Source: Bacillota bacterium
GTDB taxonomy: Bacteria; Bacillota; Bacilli; Alicyclobacillales; SLC66
Direction: 5' to 3'
Length of the DNA stretch: 50,813 nt
NCBI GenBank assembly: GCA_021805735.1
Contig: JAJZEE010000015.1
Location: forward strand, 1-50,813
Made by a program: the position numbers and the translations under genes. Below the pieces are notes generated by a model. The model was not told where the DNA came from and made no database searches. It saw only the letters and a list, made by a program, of their open reading frames with translations. This document shows positions 25,744 through 34,633 of this stretch, piece after piece (position 1 is the stretch's first letter; every line of letters starts with the position of its first letter).

Positions 25744-26913
25744 ATGGATTTTCGACTCAGTCTGGAAGAAAAGATGATTCAGCGCACAGTCCGGAATTTT
25801 GTGAAGAATGAACTGATGCCATTGGAGCAGGACGTACTGCGCAACGAACGGGAGGGAAGGCCTGGACTCGACCCGGAGACGTTGCGGGTGTTGCAGCACA
25901 AGGCGAAGGCAATCGGTTTCTGGGGCATCAACACGCCGGAGGAATATGGCGGCGCGAACCTCGGATCGCTCGCTATGGCCATTACCCTCATGGAGTTGGC
26001 GCGTACTTTCGTGCCGTTTGATTTCGGCGGTTACGCAGACAACATCCTCTATGCCTGCACTGACGAACAGAAACAGCGATACCTGATTCCGACCATTGAG
26101 GGCACTCGACGTTCCTGCTTTGCCTTGACCGAACCCGGTGCGGGTTCGGACGCCGCCAATATCCGCGCCACCGCAGTCAAAGATGGGCGGGAGTGGGTGC
26201 TAAACGGCGAAAAAATCTTCATTACAAACGGCAACGAAGCAGACTTCGCGATGGTGTTCGCGGTCACCGACAAGGAGAAGGGTCCGCGCGGAGGCATTAC
26301 GTGTTTCCTTGTCGACCGGGAGCTGGGGTGGCGCTCCGAACGCGTACGCACCATGGGCGAGTGGGACCCCGCCGCACTCATCTTTGAAGACGTCCGTGTG
26401 CCGGAGGAAAACGTGCTGGGCGAAGTCGGATATGGCCTGGAACTGGCAATGCGCTGGATTGGCGCCGCCCGCTGGGCGATTCCGGCGCGTGCCGTCGGAT
26501 CGGCCGAACGGTTGCTCAACATGGCCATCGAATACGCCAGGACCCGTACTACCTTTGGCGAGCCGATTGCTGATCGGCAGGCGATCCAGTGGATGATCGC
26601 AGACTCAGCCGTCGAGATTGACGCGACCAAGTGGATTACTCTCAAGGCCGCGTGGATGGCGGATGAAGGGATGGACAACCGACATCAGGCTTCCATGGCC
26701 AAACTGTACGGCGCGAACATGGCCAACCGCGTCGTTGATCGGGTGTTGCAGATTCACGGCGGCATGGGCTACACGAAGGAACTCCCCATTGAGCGCTGGT
26801 ATCGTGAAATGCGGGTGTTCCGCATCTTTGACGGCACGGATGAGATCCAACGCCACATCATTGCGCGCAACCTGATCAAGGGTCACGTGCGAGTTGACGA
26901 TTTTCTGGATTAG
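25744..26913 (+). CDS. Acyl-CoA dehydrogenase
   Basis: 389 residues with the family pattern: FALTEPGAGSDAANIRAT, IFITNGNEADF, YARTRTTFGEPIADRQAIQW, then IHGGMGYTKELPIERWYREM and RIFDGTDEIQRHIIARNL. It oxidises a short or medium acyl-CoA. The ATG at 25744 follows GGGAGGCG. It differs from the ACAD10/11-like enzyme at 21982, so the operon handles two oxidation steps or substrates. Directly after its stop, six bases on, begins a truncated ligase frame, which marks a deletion join. Confidence 0.95.
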   Translation: MDFRLSLEEKMIQRTVRNFVKNELMPLEQDVLRNEREGRPGLDPETLRVLQHKAKAIGFWGINTPEEYGGANLGSLAMAITLMELARTFVPFDFGGYADNILYACTDEQKQRYLIPTIEGTRRSCFALTEPGAGSDAANIRATAVKDGREWVLNGEKIFITNGNEADFAMVFAVTDKEKGPRGGITCFLVDRELGWRSERVRTMGEWDPAALIFEDVRVPEENVLGEVGYGLELAMRWIGAARWAIPARAVGSAERLLNMAIEYARTRTTFGEPIADRQAIQWMIADSAVEIDATKWITLKAAWMADEGMDNRHQASMAKLYGANMANRVVDRVLQIHGGMGYTKELPIERWYREMRVFRIFDGTDEIQRHIIARNLIKGHVRVDDFLD

Positions 26914-26919
26914 ACTGCC

Positions 26920-27168
26920 GTGGCGCTGTTCCTGCACAATTCGCCGCAGTACTTTATTGCCCACTACGCCATCCAGATGATCGGGGCCATCGTCGGCCCC
27001 TGTAGTCCCTCGTTCAAGGCTCTGGAATGGGCCTATCAGGTATCCGATATGGACGCGGAGGTCATCATTGCTTCTGACACTCTGTATCCGGTTGTAGCGC
27101 AGGCTCGCGCGGAAAATAAACTTCGCCGCATCATCGTCACTCATTACGGAGCTAGACTCTGGTCATAA
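26920..27168 (+). pseudogene. Internal fragment of an AMP-dependent acyl-CoA synthetase
   Basis: 82 codons read VALFLHNSPQYFIAHYAIQM, then GAIVGPCSPSFKALEWAYQV and VIIASDTLYPVV, which align with residues about 60-140 of acyl-CoA ligases. The N-terminal 50-60 residues and all of the AMP-binding and catalytic region are missing. The frame has no good ribosome site. A ligase would have activated the acid for the dehydrogenases in this operon. Loss at both ends next to a TnpB element indicates deletion. Confidence 0.8.
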
Positions 27169-27199
27169 AATAGATACCCAATGATGCATCATAGTGTTC

Positions 27200-27403
27200 A
27201 TGAAAAACATCGTTGGCATGAGCAGGGCAGCAAAGATGCTGGACGTGACGGCCAAGACGATGCAACGGCGGGATCAAGAGGGACGACGCGTCCGGGATTG
27301 CAACGAGACAGGCGGCCTATGGTCGCATATCGAGCGCAACACGAAGGCTCGATTGACGGAATCAGCATCGCGTAAAGATCGGCTCACGCGCCTCGGCTTT
27401 TAG
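27200..27403 (+). pseudogene. Truncated IS607-type TnpA (HTH part of a serine recombinase)
   Basis: The frame reads MSRAAKMLDVTAKTMQRRDQ and EGRRVRDCNETGGLWSHIE, matching the MerR-like helix-turn-helix start of IS607 TnpA (xxxAAKxLGVSxKTLQRWDREG). The serine-recombinase catalytic domain is absent and the frame closes after 67 codons. Presumably non-functional. Confidence 0.65.
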
Positions 27404-27545
27404 TGGTTTGGACATGACGACCTATGACGATCTCTTTAACGTCGCGCGGCGTTGCAATCCGAACATATATTCGATATACTGATATCAAGACCCTTTTCAC
27501 AAGCATTTCGTTCCGAAACAAGCTCGATGAAGCGCTGAGGGGAGG

Positions 27546-28898
27546 ATGCGGCGAGTGGAACTGGCGCACAGGATCCAGCTCCGTCCGACCCTTGAGCAGG
27601 AGGCGTATTTTCGTCAGGCGGCCGGATGCGCCAGGTTTACATGGAATTGGGCGGTGGCGCATTGGACAGAGGACTTCGATGCGGGTCATGCGCCTACATG
27701 GTCACAATTGAAGAAGCGGTTCAACGCGATCAAGTATGAAGCCTTTCCATGGATGAAAGAGGTACATCGAGACGCCCATGCGCAGCCCTTTGCCAACCTT
27801 GGCAAAACGGTCAAGCAGTTCTTCTCGGACATGAAGGCGGGCAAGAACGCACACAAGCCTCAGTTCAAGAAGAAGGGCCAGTGCCTGGATTCGTTCTATG
27901 TGGCCAATGACAAGTTTGCCGTGAAGGGAGTACGCATCCAGTTACCCAAACTCGGTTGGGTGGACATGACGGAATCGCTGCGGTTCACGGGGAAGATTCT
28001 GAGTGCGACGGTGTCCCGGACAGCCGATCGGTGGTTTGTATCGATTCAGGTGGATGTACCGAAGGAAGCGGCGAAGAGAAAGCGGACTTCACATCATGTG
28101 GAGGGTGTGGATCTCGGCGTGAAGACAGTCGTGGTTCTCTCTACGGGCGAAGGGATCGACTCACCCAGGCCGCTGAAGAAAGCGCTGCGTCGCCTTCGAA
28201 TTCGACAACGACGACTGAGCAGGAAGCTGGAAGCGGCGAAGCGGGAGGCAAAGATAGAGGGCAAGATCCCCCAAAGCGTGAAGCTGCCCGAATCGAACAA
28301 CCGACGGCGAGATGCGGCGACCTTGGCCAGACTCCATGCCCACATCGCGAATATCCGTTCCGACTTTACGCACAAACTCACCACTCGGCTGGTGCGTGAA
28401 AACCAAGCCATCGGCGTCGAGGATCTGTGCGTGCAGGGGATGATCAAGAATCACCGATTGGCTCTGTCCCTATCCGATGTCGGCTTCGGCGAGATACGTC
28501 GGCAATTGGGGTACAAATCCGTGTTATACGGTACGACAGTGGTGATGGCCGATCGCTTTTTCCCCTCCTCCAAACGGTGTTCATGCTGTGGCTATATCCT
28601 GCCGGAACTTCCGTTGTCCGTTCGGGAGTGGACCTGCCCGCAGTGCGGCACGAAGCATGATCGTGACGTGAATGCGGCGCAGAATCTCAAGAGGCTCGCA
28701 ACCTGTTCGATTGGCTTTGCCAACGAACCATCTGCGCTACCCGTGGCGAATCAGGCGGCGACGTCTGATACAGGCGCCGGTGTAAGAGCAAGACCGGCAA
28801 ATGGCGGGAAAGTCACGCCTGTCAGATACGAAGCGGGCCATCAAGGGGCTTCGGGGCAGGAACAGAATGCTGCGCACTATTGCGCACATTTTGGATAG
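27546..28898 (+). CDS. tnpB: TnpB, RNA-guided nuclease of IS200/IS605/IS607-type elements
   Basis: A 450-residue protein with all three RuvC acids: Asp189 in GVDLGVK, Glu292 in GVEDLCVQGM and Asp374 in HDRDVNAAQN, and the zinc finger CSCC and CPQC between the second and third. The N-terminal AGCARFTWNWAVAHW and FPWMKEV are typical. TnpB cuts DNA guided by a reRNA encoded at the end of the element, a Cas12 ancestor. The last 70 residues form a low-complexity tail after the RuvC core, and that stretch usually overlaps the guide RNA scaffold. The catalytic set is intact, so it may be active although its transposase partner is broken. Confidence 0.93.
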   Translation: MRRVELAHRIQLRPTLEQEAYFRQAAGCARFTWNWAVAHWTEDFDAGHAPTWSQLKKRFNAIKYEAFPWMKEVHRDAHAQPFANLGKTVKQFFSDMKAGKNAHKPQFKKKGQCLDSFYVANDKFAVKGVRIQLPKLGWVDMTESLRFTGKILSATVSRTADRWFVSIQVDVPKEAAKRKRTSHHVEGVDLGVKTVVVLSTGEGIDSPRPLKKALRRLRIRQRRLSRKLEAAKREAKIEGKIPQSVKLPESNNRRRDAATLARLHAHIANIRSDFTHKLTTRLVRENQAIGVEDLCVQGMIKNHRLALSLSDVGFGEIRRQLGYKSVLYGTTVVMADRFFPSSKRCSCCGYILPELPLSVREWTCPQCGTKHDRDVNAAQNLKRLATCSIGFANEPSALPVANQAATSDTGAGVRARPANGGKVTPVRYEAGHQGASGQEQNAAHYCAHFG

Positions 28899-29063
28899 CA
28901 GTTTGATAGTTCACCGTACAAGGCGGCGGCCAAACACCTGATTGACGATGTCATCGATCCCCGTGATACGCGTAGGTTTTTGTATCGTACCGTCGATCTG
29001 GCGTGTCGCCGCAACGGCGGAAAAGGGGAACGCCTGCTGGCGAATTGGCCGACTGGTTTCTAA
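28899..29063 (+). pseudogene. C-terminal fragment of an acyl-CoA carboxylase carboxyltransferase subunit
   Basis: Without a start, the frame reads SPYKAAAKHLIDDVIDPRDT, then RRFLYRTVDLACRRN and ends ANWPTGF. The segment YxAAxxxxIDDVIDPRDTR is the near-terminal signature of biotin-dependent carboxyltransferases (propionyl- or methylcrotonyl-CoA carboxylase beta). The remaining 450 or so residues are gone. Together with the ligase fragment it shows that the original operon contained a ligase and a carboxylase, a gene set common for branched-chain acyl-CoA breakdown. Confidence 0.8.
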
Positions 29064-29080
29064 TCCTGCAGGGGTGTGTC

Positions 29081-29114
29081 GGAGCACCCGGGCTGCGTAG
29101 TGCTCCTTCCTTTT
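29081..29114 (+). terminator. Rho-independent terminator after the carboxylase remnant
   Basis: GGAGCAC (29081-29087) pairs exactly with GTGCTCC (29100-29106) and is followed by TTCCTTTT. It is probably the original end of the acyl-CoA operon. Confidence 0.6.
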
Positions 29115-29216
29115 GCGCCGTAGCACTGACATGTGTTTACGATCAAATAGATATGGTTTAGCCGCTCTTATGATGGGAGTCGAGCGGTGAGGCCGCTGGG
29201 AAGGATCGTCGTCTTT

Positions 29217-30077
29217 ATGAGAGAAGGATATGTGGCTGTTACCGGAGGGCGTATCTGGTACAAAATGATTGGCGAAGGCAGTGGAACTCCACTCGTATTG
29301 CTGCATGGCGGACCCGGATTTTCTAGCCTGGGAACAGACGGTTGGCTGGGCGCGATGGGAGACCAACGACGCGTGATTGTATATGACCAATTGGGCGCGG
29401 GAAAGTCGGACAGGCCGAATGATGTTGCGCTTTGGCGAGCGGATCGCTTTGTCGAGGAACTCGGGCAACTGCGTCGCGCCCTGGAACTCGATGAAATTCA
29501 TCTCCTGGGCCACTCCTGGGGAACGATGCTGGCGGGCGCTTATTTGCTCACACAGCCGACCGGTGTGCGGAGCGTCATTTTTTCGAGCCCATGTCTGAGC
29601 GCTCCGCGATGGGCGAAGGACCAGGAGGCGCATTTGAAGCAGTTGCCTGTGGACGCGCAGGGCAGCATCGCACGGTGCGAAGCCGCTGGCGCGACTGACA
29701 GTGAGGAGTATCAAGCGGCCATGATGCTGTTTTACAAGCGTTATGTGTGTCGACTGAACCCTTGGCCTCCGGTGTTGGAGCAAGCCTTCGAGACGGCGAA
29801 TATGCAGGTTTACAATACCATGTGGGGGCCGTCAGAGTTTTCTGCCACCGGGAACCTGAAAGAGTTTGACGTCACGCCAAGTTTGCAGGAAATCAGAATT
29901 CCCACTCTGTTTCTCTGTGGGAGATATGATGAAGCCACACCGGAAACAACAGCCTATTACCGAAGCCACGTTCGGGATTCACAGTATCATGTCTTTGATC
30001 ACAGCGCCCACATGACCTTTCTGGAGGAGCCGGACGAGTATCTTCGTGTGGTCGGGAATTTCTTGGATACCATGTAA
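29217..30077 (+). CDS. Proline iminopeptidase-like alpha/beta hydrolase
   Basis: A 286-residue hydrolase. HGGPGFSS gives the oxyanion region, GHSWGT the nucleophile Ser, CGRYDEATPE the acid and SAHMTFLEEP the catalytic His. The pattern and the start MREGYVAVTGGRIWYK match tricorn-type proline iminopeptidases, which release N-terminal proline or other residues from short peptides in the cytoplasm. The ATG at 29217 follows GGAAGGA; a GTG at 29187 in frame is possible. It stands alone between a terminator and a gene remnant. Confidence 0.9.
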   Translation: MREGYVAVTGGRIWYKMIGEGSGTPLVLLHGGPGFSSLGTDGWLGAMGDQRRVIVYDQLGAGKSDRPNDVALWRADRFVEELGQLRRALELDEIHLLGHSWGTMLAGAYLLTQPTGVRSVIFSSPCLSAPRWAKDQEAHLKQLPVDAQGSIARCEAAGATDSEEYQAAMMLFYKRYVCRLNPWPPVLEQAFETANMQVYNTMWGPSEFSATGNLKEFDVTPSLQEIRIPTLFLCGRYDEATPETTAYYRSHVRDSQYHVFDHSAHMTFLEEPDEYLRVVGNFLDTM

Positions 30078-30096
30078 AGGACGACCCTTTATCGGT

Positions 30097-30216
30097 TCAT
30101 TCACCTTTGTCCAGAAGGAGGGGAAGCTGCAACACTCCCTGGTAAAACGCAAGCGCCCTTGGCAAGTCATGCATAGTTAAGGATATTTGCCCCACTTTGT
30201 TTACGCGAAATGTCAC
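30097..30216 (-). pseudogene. N-terminal fragment of a VOC/glyoxalase-family protein
   Basis: A GTG at 30216 has an excellent ribosome site (GGAGGAA) and the 39 codons read VGQISLTMHDLPRALAFYQG then VLQLPLLLD, the first strand and helix of a vicinal-oxygen-chelate domain. The frame then stops, where a full protein needs at least 110 residues. The 3' part was lost, perhaps when the iminopeptidase gene was placed here. A short product could still be made. Confidence 0.65.
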
Positions 30217-30318
30217 TGTCGATTCCTCCTCGTAGTCGCTCTGCATTCCTGGTTTAGGCGGGCGCAGCATATGAATCCGGCTGCAGGGACATTTTCCGGA
30301 ACAGCGAGAGTAGGTTTT

Positions 30319-30358
30319 CGCGCCAACCACGAAGGACATGAACTTTGTGGTTGGCGCG
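30319..30358. repeat. Perfect 12-bp inverted repeat
   Basis: CGCGCCAACCAC at 30319-30330 and its exact reverse complement at 30347-30358, loop 16 bases. No T-run follows on either strand. It lies in the gene-poor gap 30217-30470, downstream of the minus-strand secreted-protein gene. Confidence 0.6.
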
Positions 30359-30426
30359 CTGTATCAGGTTTCACGTACGATTCTCTTACCCTACCGTATG
30401 CATCCATCCTCATCGGGTCGGCACGA

Positions 30427-30449
30427 CATTGCCATGCCAGATGGCAATG
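30427..30449. repeat. Perfect 8-bp hairpin downstream of the secreted-protein gene
   Basis: CATTGCCA (30427-30434) and TGGCAATG (30442-30449) pair exactly around a seven-base loop, 22 bases past the stop of the minus-strand gene. It could aid transcription termination or protect the mRNA end, but there is no T-tract. Confidence 0.45.
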
Positions 30450-30470
30450 TTTCCTCGGGCGATCCAGCGC

Positions 30471-31805
30471 CTACTTAGGCAATCCAGTCGGCGGATTGAC
30501 AACGGTATGGTTGAATTGCGCTTTTTGCGAGAGACTCCACTGAAATGTCAGATCAGTAACCGCCTTCTCGAAATTTGCCCGTTGAGATTCATTGGTCAGA
30601 GGAACAGAGGAACTGGGAATATTCACCGTCATTTGCTCCTGGCTATAGGAAATCAAAGGCGTACCTGGTTGTGGTCCATTTTTCGTCAACGAGAGATCAT
30701 ACTGCACGGCGATGTGCATGTCTTTCGCAAACACCTGCTGCAGGACTGTTTGTTGTTGCGGCGTCAGCGCGAGATTGCTGAACTGCGCATATTGCTGCAC
30801 CATTTGCTGGACAAATGCGGGCTGTGTCGACAGATCGATCGATGCGGTAAAATGCCACCCAGAGGCGGTCGGAACGGCCGTCACATCCGATAGCATGGAG
30901 CTTTGAAACAGAAGTTGGGAAGAGGTCGGATTCGCTGAGACGTTCTGATGAATAGGCTGCCAACCCTGTCCGTTATTTGCATACGCCTGACTACCCTGCC
31001 GGAAAAGTTGCAGCGACTGCGCTTCTTTTCCATTGAGATAACTCATGATCGATTCGCTGATATTCAGCCCGGACGCCGATGGCGACCGACTCACCGTAAA
31101 CACATCTTGCACGGTCTGATCCAATTGTTTAAACTGCTGAACCGCCTGCGAGATTTTCAAGGCGGCAGGGGTCAATACAAATACTCTGGCCATCGTGATC
31201 GTGTCCTGTGCCTGTAGCCAGGACGCTCCCTGCAGAATGCGCATCCCTTGAATCAGGTCTTCCGCTTGAGTCTGACTGACTTTCCAGGATGCAGGAACAT
31301 AATCGAGCTGAATCGGCTTGATCGTCTGCAGACGGGACATGATGGTCAAATCCTCAGCGAGACTGAGATTGGACTGGGTGTCGATTCCCTGGAACACCCC
31401 TCTTTGCTGCAGCCACTGCAACGCGGTCGTACCGGGCGGCAGAGACAGGTTCAGCAATGTGGATATGGCATTGGCCGCCGCCAGCGCGGAGACAGGATCT
31501 TTGACGCCAAACAATGAACCGGAATCCGGCTTCATCATACCTAACTGGGTTGCCGCGTAGACCGGGCCCCATTGCCAGGAGGATGTCGATACGTCTGTAT
31601 AGGGAGAAGTTCCCGATGGATGCACGGGAATTCCCAGATCGCCAAACAGGTTGTACAGAAATTCCGCTTTGGTGATCAGCGGAGCGGATGACGTTGCGCT
31701 CACATTTTGTGCGGCCCACGCCGGAGCCGGAGCAGCCAACAGGCCCATCCCCGACAAGAGTAAAAGTGAAGAACCAACCGTTTGCAGCCACCGTCTTTTT
31801 TTCAT
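30471..31805 (-). CDS. Secreted protein with SLH-like N-terminal region
   Basis: 444 residues. The ATG at 31805 follows AGGAGGAG. A signal peptide is clear (MKKRR, a hydrophobic stretch, cleavage after APAWA). After it, LITKAEFLYNLFGDLGIPVH, then YTDVSTSSWQWGPVYAATQLG and FGVKDPVSALAAANAIS resemble S-layer-homology repeats that bind cell-wall polysaccharide. The C-terminal half (about residues 230-440) looks like a lipoprotein-type beta domain (WHFTASIDLST, VLQQVFAKDMHIAVQYDLSL). No catalytic motif. It lies 33 bases after the transglutaminase-like gene, probably cotranscribed. Likely an envelope protein. Confidence 0.75.
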   Translation of the reverse strand: MKKRRWLQTVGSSLLLLSGMGLLAAPAPAWAAQNVSATSSAPLITKAEFLYNLFGDLGIPVHPSGTSPYTDVSTSSWQWGPVYAATQLGMMKPDSGSLFGVKDPVSALAAANAISTLLNLSLPPGTTALQWLQQRGVFQGIDTQSNLSLAEDLTIMSRLQTIKPIQLDYVPASWKVSQTQAEDLIQGMRILQGASWLQAQDTITMARVFVLTPAALKISQAVQQFKQLDQTVQDVFTVSRSPSASGLNISESIMSYLNGKEAQSLQLFRQGSQAYANNGQGWQPIHQNVSANPTSSQLLFQSSMLSDVTAVPTASGWHFTASIDLSTQPAFVQQMVQQYAQFSNLALTPQQQTVLQQVFAKDMHIAVQYDLSLTKNGPQPGTPLISYSQEQMTVNIPSSSVPLTNESQRANFEKAVTDLTFQWSLSQKAQFNHTVVNPPTGLPK

Positions 31806-31838
31806 AAACAATCTCCTCCTGAATGATGTTGCGCAACC

Positions 31839-32906
31839 TTACTGCGTGGCGATCCATTTGAGTTGGTGTGTGAGGTTCAGCACCGACATCCGGGGATTGA
31901 ACCACTGCTGCTCCACAAAGTACATATTTTTGGACAAATAAAACCTTGACCATGTGGGATCCCAATACACCCATCGCCCGCCAATCCATGATCGATTCCA
32001 TGAGTGTCCGATGTTGCCGCTGTCCGCAACGCCGGCATGCGAATCGCTCGCATAGCCTACGAGCATCTGGGTGGGAATTCCGAGGGATCGCATCAAGGCG
32101 TCCGCAACATTGGAGTAATCAACGCAGATGCCGGTTCGACTCGCCAGGGTCTCTTGCGTGGTGTTCCAGCGGTAATCGCTGGTTAGACTCACTTCCGACC
32201 AGTTGTATGCAATGTTATTGGCTTCCCAGTTATACACAGCATGCGCCTGCTCCAGTGGAGTCTTTGCGTCCTTCGTAATCTGCAAGGCCAGCGCATGAAT
32301 CGCGGGATCAGTCCAATCCGCCCATGCCGACGACAGCATCCCTAACTGTTGATTCGATTCCGTCGGAGCGGATACGAGCATAAAGGGTGTGGTTTTTGTC
32401 TCCTGTCTGCTGTCAAAGAGATAGTTTAGTCGCGTCTGGTTCGTTGTCAGTGGGGGCGCCACCGCGACGTCGTACCTTCCCTTGCCAAACGGCAAACGGA
32501 GCATCTCGGCAAACGAGCCTTTGTTGGAAACAGGCACGGAATAAGTCCAGGATGAGCTATCCTGGGGATTTTTCGTCAAGAGATTAATCTGCACCCATAC
32601 GCTGCTCCATGCGGGGTTGCCATGTGTGCTGGCCACAGAACCGGCCACCAAAACGGTTGGCTGCAACGGATTGAAATAAACGCGCTGCACTCGCACCGGT
32701 CCTTGCGTGCCGCGGGTCGGCGCAATCTGCCGCCAGTGCGCTGGAAGTTGCCCGCTTGAAGGAACTTGCGACAACGCCACTTTTCCGCTTGGTGGAACCA
32801 TGGGCAACTCAACCTGTTCGCGCGCCTGGGCGACATGCGGGAAAAGGTTGAACATGGCGATTCCACATAGCAATCCACTCGAAGTAGTTTTGAAAATCGG
32901 TCTCAC
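31839..32906 (-). CDS. Secreted transglutaminase-like protease-fold protein
   Basis: 355 residues from a GTG that follows GGGAGG. An N-terminal hydrophobic segment ends near VAQA, a plausible signal peptidase site. A beta-rich region (residues 40-180) precedes a transglutaminase-core domain with the catalytic Cys in RTGICVDYSNV, His in GHSWN and Asp in WDPTW. Such domains act as amidases, peptidases or cross-linkers of cell-surface material. The gene is first in a two-gene unit with the SLH-like secreted protein and faces away from the glutamate-synthase-like gene. The target is unknown. Confidence 0.85.
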   Translation of the reverse strand: MRPIFKTTSSGLLCGIAMFNLFPHVAQAREQVELPMVPPSGKVALSQVPSSGQLPAHWRQIAPTRGTQGPVRVQRVYFNPLQPTVLVAGSVASTHGNPAWSSVWVQINLLTKNPQDSSSWTYSVPVSNKGSFAEMLRLPFGKGRYDVAVAPPLTTNQTRLNYLFDSRQETKTTPFMLVSAPTESNQQLGMLSSAWADWTDPAIHALALQITKDAKTPLEQAHAVYNWEANNIAYNWSEVSLTSDYRWNTTQETLASRTGICVDYSNVADALMRSLGIPTQMLVGYASDSHAGVADSGNIGHSWNRSWIGGRWVYWDPTWSRFYLSKNMYFVEQQWFNPRMSVLNLTHQLKWIATQ

Positions 32907-33118
32907 CCCTGTGCCTCCCTCCCTCTATTTCATCTCTTTTCCTTCTTTGAGTATATCATAGCCACATATTGGTTCGCCATTGTTACAAGCGCATACATAT
33001 GAAGGACTTCCATAGGCGCGGTTTCTTGGAGTCAACTCCCGCGTTGGTTGCATAATTTCGCGCGAATTCGCAGAAGTTGAGCAAATACGGGTACCGACAA
33101 TGAGGGGATGTTTGGCAA

Positions 33119-34510
33119 ATGTTGATTGCTATCTTGATTGGGTTCGCAGTATTTATGGGACTCGGGTTGACGGTCGTCCTGTTGCTCCCTAAAATCATCC
33201 GTTACCAGATGGATCGACAGGTGAAGCAACTGACGGCGCGGTTGTTTACGGAACCATACACGAAAAACATCTTTGAAGGTGTTACGGCCTTGAGAAAATT
33301 CGGGGTGCAGTGGACGATGGAAAACGAACTGCGATCCCACAACCGCGAAGCGTTGTCAAAGCCTTTTGGCACGCACCGTCCGTTTCCCCATTTTGACGGT
33401 CTGTTGTTCTCATCAGCCCAACTGAATCGTAAGGCGCTGAACGATTCCGTGTCCGTAACGGTAACGACTGTGCTTGGCAAGCGCGCGGATCGTCCCCTGA
33501 TGCTTTCCTTGCCGGTCATGACCAGCGCCATGGGCTACGGCGTTGCCTTGAGCAAGCCGTTTGTCAGGGCGATTGCAAAAGGAACCGCTTTGGCCGAAAC
33601 CGCATTCAACACCGGACAGGGGCCAGCTTTACGAGAATTCCGCGAGCTTGCCCACCGCATGGTGGTTCAATATCACGGCGCTGCCTGGCAACCTTCGGAC
33701 GAGATTCTGAGAGTCGCGGACATGATTGAGATCCGCTACGGGCAAGGCGCGAACGCTGGCTGCGGAACGGCGGTCACAGGGAACTCTATCAATCCCGAGA
33801 TCGCGCAGGACATGGGTGGGACACAGTCACAGGCCAACGCCGGGGAATTTTACATACCGGCAGGGATACCGAGTGTCCAAACGAATCAAGAATTGAATCA
33901 TCTGGTGAAAGAGCTGCGGGAAATCAGCCAAGGAGCCCCCATTGCGATAAAAATGGCGGCGGGAAACGACTTGGAAATGGACCTGAGACTGGCGGTGCTG
34001 GCGGATGTGGACGTGATTGTACTGGACGGCGCCCAGGGCGGAACCTTTTCATCGCCAGCTATTTTGGTAGACGATTTTGGAATCCCGACTCTTTCAGCAC
34101 TCTGTCGAGCGATCCGGTTTCTGCGTACGAAAGGACTTCGCGACCGAGTGGATTTGGTGATCTCCGGCGGAATCAGAACGCCGGGAGATGTGCTAAAAGC
34201 GCTCGCCCTTGGCGCGGACGCGGTCTACATTGGCACGGCCGCGCTCTTTGCCACGATGCATGCGCAGATCACAAAAGCGGCGCCGTTTGAAGCTCCAACT
34301 CAGTTAGCATGGGCCGCCGGGCAGATGTGCGAACAGTTCGATGAGGACGAAGGAGCCCGGAGCCTAGCGAATTTTCTCGCAAGTTGCTCGGAAGAACTTA
34401 AAATGGGAACTCGCGCGTTGGGGAAAGCCTCAATCCACGAAGTCTGCGCTGAAGATTTGGTGGCATGGGATGTCGAGGTGGCGAGAATAACGGGAATTCC
34501 GCTGAATTGA
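33119..34510 (+). CDS. FMN-binding glutamate-synthase-like protein
   Basis: 463 residues. A single N-terminal membrane helix (MLIAILIGFAVFMGLGLTVV) is followed by the glutamate synthase FMN domain: LPVMTSAMGYGVALSKPF, then EIRYGQGANAGCG, APIAIKMAAGNDLEMDL, VDVIVLDGAQGGTFSSPAI and ISGGIRTPGDVLKALALGAD. The glutaminase part is absent. Stand-alone proteins of this type are found in many bacteria and archaea; their reaction is not well defined, and some are linked to the membrane by the helix seen here. The start ATG is preceded by GAGGGGAT. Not obviously part of the exosortase locus that starts 123 bases on. Confidence 0.88.
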   Translation: MLIAILIGFAVFMGLGLTVVLLLPKIIRYQMDRQVKQLTARLFTEPYTKNIFEGVTALRKFGVQWTMENELRSHNREALSKPFGTHRPFPHFDGLLFSSAQLNRKALNDSVSVTVTTVLGKRADRPLMLSLPVMTSAMGYGVALSKPFVRAIAKGTALAETAFNTGQGPALREFRELAHRMVVQYHGAAWQPSDEILRVADMIEIRYGQGANAGCGTAVTGNSINPEIAQDMGGTQSQANAGEFYIPAGIPSVQTNQELNHLVKELREISQGAPIAIKMAAGNDLEMDLRLAVLADVDVIVLDGAQGGTFSSPAILVDDFGIPTLSALCRAIRFLRTKGLRDRVDLVISGGIRTPGDVLKALALGADAVYIGTAALFATMHAQITKAAPFEAPTQLAWAAGQMCEQFDEDEGARSLANFLASCSEELKMGTRALGKASIHEVCAEDLVAWDVEVARITGIPLN

Positions 34511-34633
34511 GCCATTCGGTCGCCAAAGCGATGACGTGAGAATTGGCGTTTCGGGATCGTTCGTATGATATGATAGAACGGCGATGGGCAATGCGATTTG
34601 AGTGTACGTGTGAAATGGGAGGCATCTTCCAAT

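Larger units (their letters stand above)
27169..28898 (+). mobile_element. IS607-like/TnpB element (ends not resolved)
   Basis: A remnant of a MerR-like TnpA start followed by a full-length tnpB. The element lies between an acyl-CoA ligase fragment (to about 27150) and a carboxylase fragment (from about 28899). Terminal features of IS607-type elements are short and cannot be set by eye, so the limits given are those of the host homology breaks. Confidence 0.6.
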
